A stretch of DNA of 64,000 nucleotides. Origin: Pyrenopolyporus hunteri (Eukaryota; Ascomycota; Sordariomycetes; Xylariales; Hypoxylaceae). The position numbers and the translations under genes were made by a program. The stretch spans positions 682,001 through 746,000 of the forward strand of contig CADCXC010000044.1 in NCBI GenBank assembly GCA_902806595.1, given 5' to 3'. Under the pieces are notes generated by a model that saw only the letters and a list, made by a program, of their open reading frames with translations, did no database searches and was not told the origin of the DNA. Shown piece after piece: positions 57,926 to 64,000 of the stretch (the stretch's first letter is position 1; each line of letters opens with the position of its first letter).

Positions 57926-59358
57926 TCAAGAGTCATCCATCACGTGTAAATACTTCCTGTCTTCCCTCTTCTCCGCCTCCGTCGCCGGCGGCAGGTCGTA
58001 GAATATCGAGCTACGGAATCCTTGCTGTTGGGGTGGTTAATATTGCACACTTATCTCGAATGTCCGGGTGGCTTACCAGGTAGTGGTATGTGAAGTTGCT
58101 GATTTCGCCTGGCTCGATGCCTAGGTCGGCGAAGGTCTTGGCCGTCTCGTCGATCTTTTGGTCGATGAACTCCTTGTCTACTTCCTCCGCCGAGATGATC
58201 GGCCACCAGAGTACCCTGTTGAGCAGACGGGCCACGGGCTTCAGGATGGCCTTGGGCACGTTGATATGCCTTCGCTTCTTGAATATTTCTCGGTCGACCA
58301 GCTCGGCGATTTCCGCCGTCGAGTAGTTCTTGGGACCGTAGAGCTCGAACGTCTGCCCGGCCGTCCTATCGTCGTACAGCATCGCTTCGAGAGCTTGGCC
58401 GACGTCGATCGACTGTTGACGTTTTCAGATTAGCAGGCTGCTCGGGGTATCCAGCCGGGATAACGATAAACGTACGTGGACTGGCCAGTATCTCTCTTGC
58501 ATGTTGTTTGACGTGAACAGGTTGGTGATGCTGGCCAACCGAAGGAGAAGGTTGTCTTCGAATCCGAACAGAGGCGCAGGTCGTACGATGGTGGTCTCCG
58601 GGAAGATGCTTCGAGCAACCTGCTCTCCCCTCCCCTTGGTCGCGAAGAAGTCGGCGGGGGAGTTGGGGTCGGCGTTGTAGGAGGAGACGTGGATGTAGCG
58701 ATCGACGTCGTATTTGGCAACGGCCTCGACGATGCGCTCGGTTCCCTCGACGTGGACGTCCTCCAAGCTGAAGTTCTTCGTAGGGTAATTCCGGCCGATA
58801 AGGTTGTATACGACGTCGGAGTGCCTGACGCTGGCCTCGATCGACTCGGTGTTGCGCAGGTCGTACTCGATGAAGACGACGCGGCCTAGATCACCGGTAA
58901 CTTTGAGGTGGCGCTTGGCCATCTCCTCTCGGAAGGGGACGACGACTTGACATCCTTGACGAGCTGTAAGGCGATGTTAGCCAGGGTAGGATCCGCCGGC
59001 GGTCCGTAGTGCCTGTACCTAGCCGGTTGACGATATATCTTCCGAGCTGTCCCGTTGCGCCAAATACCGTCGCAGTGTGACCTGTATATAAACCGTCAGG
59101 ATCGGAAGAGGTGGGTGGTGGTTTGCCATGGCGGTTTACCTCCGAGAGACGACCTGGGATCAGAAATAGTTTCAGTATAATTCCGATCATATAACGCCAA
59201 TTGCAAGACGACAAGCCGGGGGCAACTGACCTGCCGCCTTGAACGCGGAGAATGGGTTTGCCGGTGCGGGAGATGCTTATGTCGGAAACGTGTCGGGCTT
59301 GGTTGAGACTGAAGGCTAGCTTTCGACTAGACCGCACTGCGGTCGGAAAGGAAGCCAT
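57926..59358 (-). CDS. nuo40: NADH:ubiquinone oxidoreductase 40 kDa subunit (NDUFA9 type)
   Basis: This is an accessory subunit of mitochondrial complex I with an SDR-like Rossmann fold. Exons in gene order are 59358-59231, 59153-59140, 59081-59019, 58963-58476, 58412-58077 and 58024-57926. They total 1128 nt (375 aa), the family size. The N-terminus is basic and Ser/Arg-rich, fitting a mitochondrial presequence (MASFPTAVRSSRKLAFSLNQ). A 14-nt micro-exon completes GGRSSLGGHTATVFGATGQL, restoring the nucleotide-binding GxxGxxG. Further motifs are GRVVFIEYDLRN, VVYNLIGRNYPTKNFSLEDV, YIHVSSYNADPNSPADFFAT and RPAPLFGFEDNLL. The C-terminus (QGFRSSIFYDLPPATEAEKR) is typical. The start codon lies only about 200 bp from the AT-rich block. 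Confidence 0.95.
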
Positions 59359-61009
59359 TCTCGCTCGATACCGAGGTGCAAGAACGGGGCGGCCTTTCCA
59401 ATTGCAAAAGAGAGCCGGTAATGTTGAAGCTGTCGGGATTGCTGAACTTCTTGGTGGGATCGAAGCTCGGGAACGTACAAGGGATCAAGCCACAGATCTT
59501 TCTTAGTCAAGGGCAGGGTTGCAAAATTAGTTAGTTAATCCAGTCTACCCCCGGACTAGGACTAGATTAAAAAAATTTAAAAAAAAACTAAACTAACTAA
59601 AAAAAAAATCCTTTAAATTAATATTAACTAAAGATTAACTAAAGAATAACTAAAAAACTAAAAAATTAATTTTTAAAAATAAAAAAAAATTAAAAAATAA
59701 AATTAAAAAATAAAAAAAATTAAAAAAAAAATTAAAAAAAAAATTAAAAAAAATTAAAAAAAATTAAAAAAAAATTAAAAAAAATTAAAAAAAATTAAAA
59801 AAAATATATATAAAATATATATTAAATAATTTTTAATATAAAAATATTTATAAATTTTTATTATAAAAAGCTTTTAAATTTTTATTTTATTATATTTTTA
59901 TATTAATTATTTTTAATTTTTTATATTTTATAAAAAAAATATTTTATTAAAAAATATTTAAAAATAAATATAATATTTTAAAAATAAAAATAAAAAAATA
60001 TTTATATTTAATAACCGTTTTTATATTTAAATATTATTTTTATTTATTTTTAAATTTTATTTTCGTTAATTTATTTTTAAAAATTTTTAAAATTTTATAA
60101 GATTTTTATAGAATTTAATAGAAATAAAATTTATATTTTTTTAAATCTTTTTAATTCTTTTAAATCTTTTTAATTCCTTTAAATCTTTTTAATTTTTTTA
60201 AATTTTTTAAATTTTTTTAATCTTTTTAAATCCTTTTAATTTTTTTAAATCTTTTAAATTTTTTTTATTTTTTTAAATTTTTTTAAATCTTTTAAATTTT
60301 TTTAATTCTTTTAAATCTTTTTAATTTTATTTTATTTTTAAAATAATTATTATATATAAATATTTCGATTTATTCGAATTATTTTTTTTCGAATTTTTAA
60401 AATATTATTATATATAGTAATTAAAAGTATATATATTTATGATATATATTTTTTAAATCGTTAAAAATCGCTTTATTTAATTAGTTATAATCGAGAATTT
60501 TCCGATTTTTTTTTAAATTTTATTTAAATTTTTAAAATAGATTTTTTTATTATTTTATTTTCGAAAAAAAATTCCGTTATTTACTTTATATCAACCTATT
60601 TTAAAACGGAAAAAACGTTTAAAAATAATTTAAATATCGAAATTATTAATTCTTTTAAAAATTCGAAATTTAATAAATCGAATTATAAATTATTAGATTT
60701 TAAAAATATTTATATTTTTAAAAATAATTTATTTATATACGAATTATTATCGATTAATTTAAATAAAAATCACGAAATATTTATATTATATATTAAATAA
60801 ATTTTTATTTATATATTAATTTTTAATATATTTTTTATTAATTATTTTAAAATATAATTATATTAAAAACGAAAAAATTAAAAGTTTTTAAACTTCGAAT
60901 TTTTAACGTTATTATTAACGAAAATATCTAAATATTACTTTTAATAAAAAATCGGAAAAAATAAAAATAAAAAGTAAGTTATTTATATTATTTCTATTTT
61001 TTTTAATAT

Positions 61010-61130
61010 TTTTTTTAAATATTTTAAATATTTTTTTTTAAATATTTTAAATATTTTTTTAAATATTTTAAATATTTTTTTTTAAATATTTTAAATATTT
61101 TTTTTAAATATTTTAAATATTTTTTATTAT
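61010..61130. repeat. imperfect tandem repeat of a TTTAAATATTTTAAATA unit
   Basis: About five copies of a 22-24 nt unit made of AAATATTTTAAATATTT and a variable T-run follow one another. The unit is itself palindromic. Confidence 0.8.
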
Positions 61131-61432
61131 TTTTAAAAAGTTTTTATTAATTTTAAAAAATTAAATTTTAATATTATTATTTTTAAAATCGATTTTTTTA
61201 ATATAGATAATCGTAAATAAATTCGAAATAATATTATCGAAAATTTTAATAAAAATAAAGTATATAATAAAATTTTAAATTTTATTATTAAAAATAATTT
61301 ATTATTTAAAATATTAAATTCGATATTATTTTAAAATTTATTAAATTATTATAATATATATATTTTTTTATTTTATTTTTTTATTTAATAATATTTTTTT
61401 AAATTTTTATTTTAAAATTTAAAAAAATTACT

Positions 61433-61790
61433 TTGTATGAAATTTTAAAAAATACCTATCCTATATTAAATTTTAAAGTTATTTTAAAAATCGAAAAAAA
61501 ATCGAAAAAAAAAACTAATTTAAATTTTATTTTTTTTAGGTTAAACCCTATTATAAATCGAATGAAACTCCGAAATTTACTCGATAATACGTTCGAAAAT
61601 TCGATTTCTAATTTAAATATTATATTAAAAAAAAATATCGAAAAAAACGGTATTTTTTTTTTAACTTTCGATATATAAACATCGATAAATCAAATAACTT
61701 ATATAACATTAATTACTATATTTATTGATGTTAATTTTATATTAAATTATAAATTAATCGATAAGATTTTTATTTTTTTATTTTTTTTTA
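61433..61790 (+). pseudogene. remnant of an hAT-family transposase, mutated
   Basis: One frame reads MKLRNLLDNTFENSISNLNI, then LKKNIEKNGIFFLTFDI, a TAA stop at 61676-61678, and TSINQITYITLITIFIDVNF with YKLIDKIF after it. In hAT transposases the block before the catalytic core reads like LTFDIWTSxNxxxYLxxTAHFID. The stop falls exactly where the conserved Trp (TGG) is expected, as a C-to-T change on the other strand would give. Flanking sequence is too degraded to delimit the element. This is a dead copy. Confidence 0.6.
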
Positions 61791-62224
61791 AAAAAAATTA
61801 TTAAAATTTATTAAGATTTAAAAAGTTAAATAAAATTTATATCGACTTATATATAAATGATAAAATAAACGATATTTTAAACGATTATAAATTTTTAAAT
61901 TTTTAAACAATTTTTAGATATTTATTTTATTTTATTTTCATTATTTTTTAAAATAAAAATATTAATATTTTTTTAATTTTATACGAAATAACATATTCGA
62001 AAATTCGACATTTATTTCGATTTATAAATTAAATAATAATTTATTTAATTTATATAATATTTAATACCTTGTTTATATTATAAATTTTATTATTTAAAAA
62101 ATTTTATCGAATTATTTATTAAATTTAAAAATAAAGTAAAAATTATTCGATTTTATAAATAATTTAAATAATAATTCGAATCGAATTTATTTTAATAATA
62201 TATTATTTTTTAAATTTTTTTATA

Positions 62225-62349
62225 TTTTATTTTATTTTATTTTATTTTATTTTATTTTATTTTATTTTATTTTATTTTATTTTATTTTATTTTATTTTAT
62301 TTTATTTTATTTTATTTTATTTTATTTTATTTTATTTTATTTTATTTTA
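62225..62349. repeat. perfect (TTTTA)25 microsatellite
   Basis: Twenty-five uninterrupted TTTTA copies run over 125 bases. They are followed at once by AAAAATA/AAAAT units to about 62380, so the junction can fold back. Confidence 0.97.
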
Positions 62350-62627
62350 TAAAAATAAAAATAAAAATAAAATAAAATAAATATTAAATTTTTTAAATTT
62401 TTATTTTATTTATTTTAAAAAAATAAAATTAAAAATATATTTAAAAATTATTAAAATTTAATAATATATTAATTAAATATTTAAATATTATAAATAAATT
62501 ACGAAAATTAATAATTTCGATTAAATATATAAAAGAAAATCGAAAATTATTTATCGAAGGTATTAATAAATATAAAAACGAAAAAATTATCGATAAAAAT
62601 AATAATAAAAAAATAATTTTATTAAAT

Positions 62628-63448
62628 AAATTAACCCACCGTTATTCGCACCACTTTAATAAAAACCACGCGTTTTTTATATAAAATCGCTAATTTCGCA
62701 TATTCGTAATTAATTAAAGAAAATAGATATAAATAAACGATTTTGAAATTAATAATCTATAATATATCGAAATAACGTATAAAAATTTTCATAAAATTAT
62801 AAAATTATTTATAGGGTAAAAAATAAAGAAATAATTACGTTAATATTTTTCCATATAAAATATTAATAAAACTATTAACGTTTATAATTTTACGAATATT
62901 ATATAATAATTTTTAATTTTAATTTTATATTAATATATTAAAATATAAATATATATAACGTTTAAAAAATAAATGATAATATTTTATTTAAATTAATTAT
63001 ATAAATATTTTTAATTTTTTATTTTTTTATATTAAATTTTAATTTTTTTTAAAAAATATTTTTATATTTTATTTTATATTTAATTTAAAAAAGATAATAT
63101 TTATATTATTTTAACGTATTTATATATATGTTTTTTTATATAAAAATATAAAATTAAATTTAAAAATTATTACGTAGTACTCGTAGAATTATAAACGTTA
63201 ACAATTTTACTAGTATTTTATATGAAAAAATGTTAACGTAATTATTTTTTTATTTTTTACCTTATAAATAATTTTATAATTTTATGAAAATTTTTATACG
63301 TTATTTCGATATATTATAGATTATTAATTTTAAAATCGTTTATTTATATCTATTTTTTCTAATTAATTACGAATATGCGAAATTGGCGATTTTATATAGA
63401 AAACGCGTGGTTTTTATTAAGGTAGTGCGAGTAACGATAAGTTAATTT
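62628..63448. mobile_element. inverted-repeat (fold-back/MITE-like) element
   Basis: The left arm (62628 to about 62910) and right arm (about 63165 to 63448) are reverse complements over about 283 bp, separated by about 254 bp. Shared landmarks include AATAAAAACCACGCG, TTTCGCATATTCGTAATTAA and ATATCGAAATAACGTATAAA, and their complements. By eye the arms differ at roughly two dozen positions, all transitions, with no gap. No coding frame or clear target-site duplication is seen. It may be a non-autonomous DNA element or the ends of a decayed transposon. Confidence 0.85.
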
Positions 63449-64000
63449 ATATTTTTTTTAAATTTTATTTTTAAATTTTTATTAATTTATTTTTTAAATA
63501 ATTTTATTCGATGAAATTTTATATATTATATAATTAAAACCTTTTTAAAATTCGAAAAAACTTTTAATTATATATATAAAAATATATCGAAAATCGATTT
63601 TAAATTAAATTTTTTAAATAAATTCGAATAGATTTATTTAAAAAATTTAATACTTATTTTCGAAATATTTATTAAACTAACAATTAAATTATAAAAAAAA
63701 ATATATACGATTTTAAATAAAATTTTATTATATATTTATTAAATATATAATAAATTAAAAAATTTTATTTTAAATTTTTAAAATAAAATTTAAAAAAATA
63801 AATATTTCGTAAATTTTAAATTTTTTTTTTTAAATATTTATTAATAAATAAATAAAAATATTATTATATAAATTTAATAACAATTATTAAAATTGAAATT
63901 AATAAATTAAAAAAATATTTTTTAAAGAAAATAACTTTTAATTTATTAATAAAATTTAAATCGTATATTTTAAATATTATTTTAAATCTTCGATTTAAAT

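Larger units (their letters stand above)
59566..64000. repeat. AT-rich, RIP-type mutated repeat block (runs off the window)
   Basis: From about 59566 base composition changes abruptly to long A/T runs. Most remaining C and G occur as CpG, often inside TCGA or TTCGAA. Long homopolymer-like A(n)TT arrays fill 59600-59810 and T(n)AAAT arrays fill 60130-60320. The pattern fits repeat-induced point mutation (C to T) of transposons in an ascomycete. One decayed hAT transposase trace and an inverted-repeat element are listed separately. No intact gene is present. Confidence 0.9.

Noticed and set aside
59566..64000. Mitochondrial DNA insertion as the source of the AT-rich block
   Set aside because: No mitochondrial gene can be read; the transition-only inverted repeat and the hAT trace fit mutated transposons better.

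Overview
This window comes from a filamentous ascomycete (Pezizomycotina, most likely a Sordariomycete). Genes are broken by 49-180 nt introns with GTAAGT-like donors and CTAAC/CTGAC branch sites. The gene set is typical of moulds: FKS-type glucan synthase, complex I 40 kDa subunit, fragmin-like gelsolin, Ytp1. The last 4.4 kb is an AT-rich block with the marks of repeat-induced point mutation (RIP). All exon models below were built by hand from splice signals and reading-frame continuity; most close with exact phase and a family-typical length.

Layout. 1-2516 (+): 3' part of an RSC1/2-type remodeller subunit. 3705-7552 (-): importin-5/Pse1 karyopherin. 9719-11316 (+): Sds23 CBS-domain protein. 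12309-12408: intron-containing tRNA-Ser(UGA). 12854-13081 (-): small RSA3-like protein. 13590-14766 (+): three-repeat gelsolin/fragmin. 15369-17133 (+): LCB1 of serine palmitoyltransferase. 18736-20050 (+): secreted GH17 glucanase. 20632-21280 (-): decayed gene for a small secreted, probably GPI-anchored protein. 22388-24480 (-): MFS sugar porter whose first two intervening sequences are best read as nested twin introns (stwintrons). 26677-32624 (-): FKS1 1,3-beta-glucan synthase. 37767-40145 (+): SprT-like/HMG protein. 41250-42151 (-): Mog1. 44776-46894 (-): Ytp1-like membrane protein. 51432-52271 (-): LACTB2-like metallo-beta-lactamase fold protein. 53575-55496 (+): Ubp8. 56225-57555 (-): EFM5-type methyltransferase. 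57926-59358 (-): complex I 40 kDa subunit. 59566-64000: AT-rich block with a mutated hAT transposase remnant, an inverted-repeat element and simple repeats.

The genes are mostly unrelated housekeeping functions: chromatin (RSC1, Ubp8, SprT), nuclear transport (importin-5, Mog1), cell wall (FKS1, GH17), membrane lipid (LCB1), respiration and sugar uptake. No biosynthetic cluster is visible. Long gene-free stretches (32.6-37.8, 42.2-44.8 and 46.9-51.4 kb) are littered with palindromic GGTACC/TAGGTA motifs, including a perfect 35-copy GGTA array at 8361-8500.

The most unusual observation is the pair of consecutive twin introns around a 12-nt micro-exon in the sugar porter. Also notable are the inverted repeat whose arms differ only by transitions, the near restriction of remaining C/G to CpG in the AT-rich block, and the pseudogene with two in-frame TGA codons.
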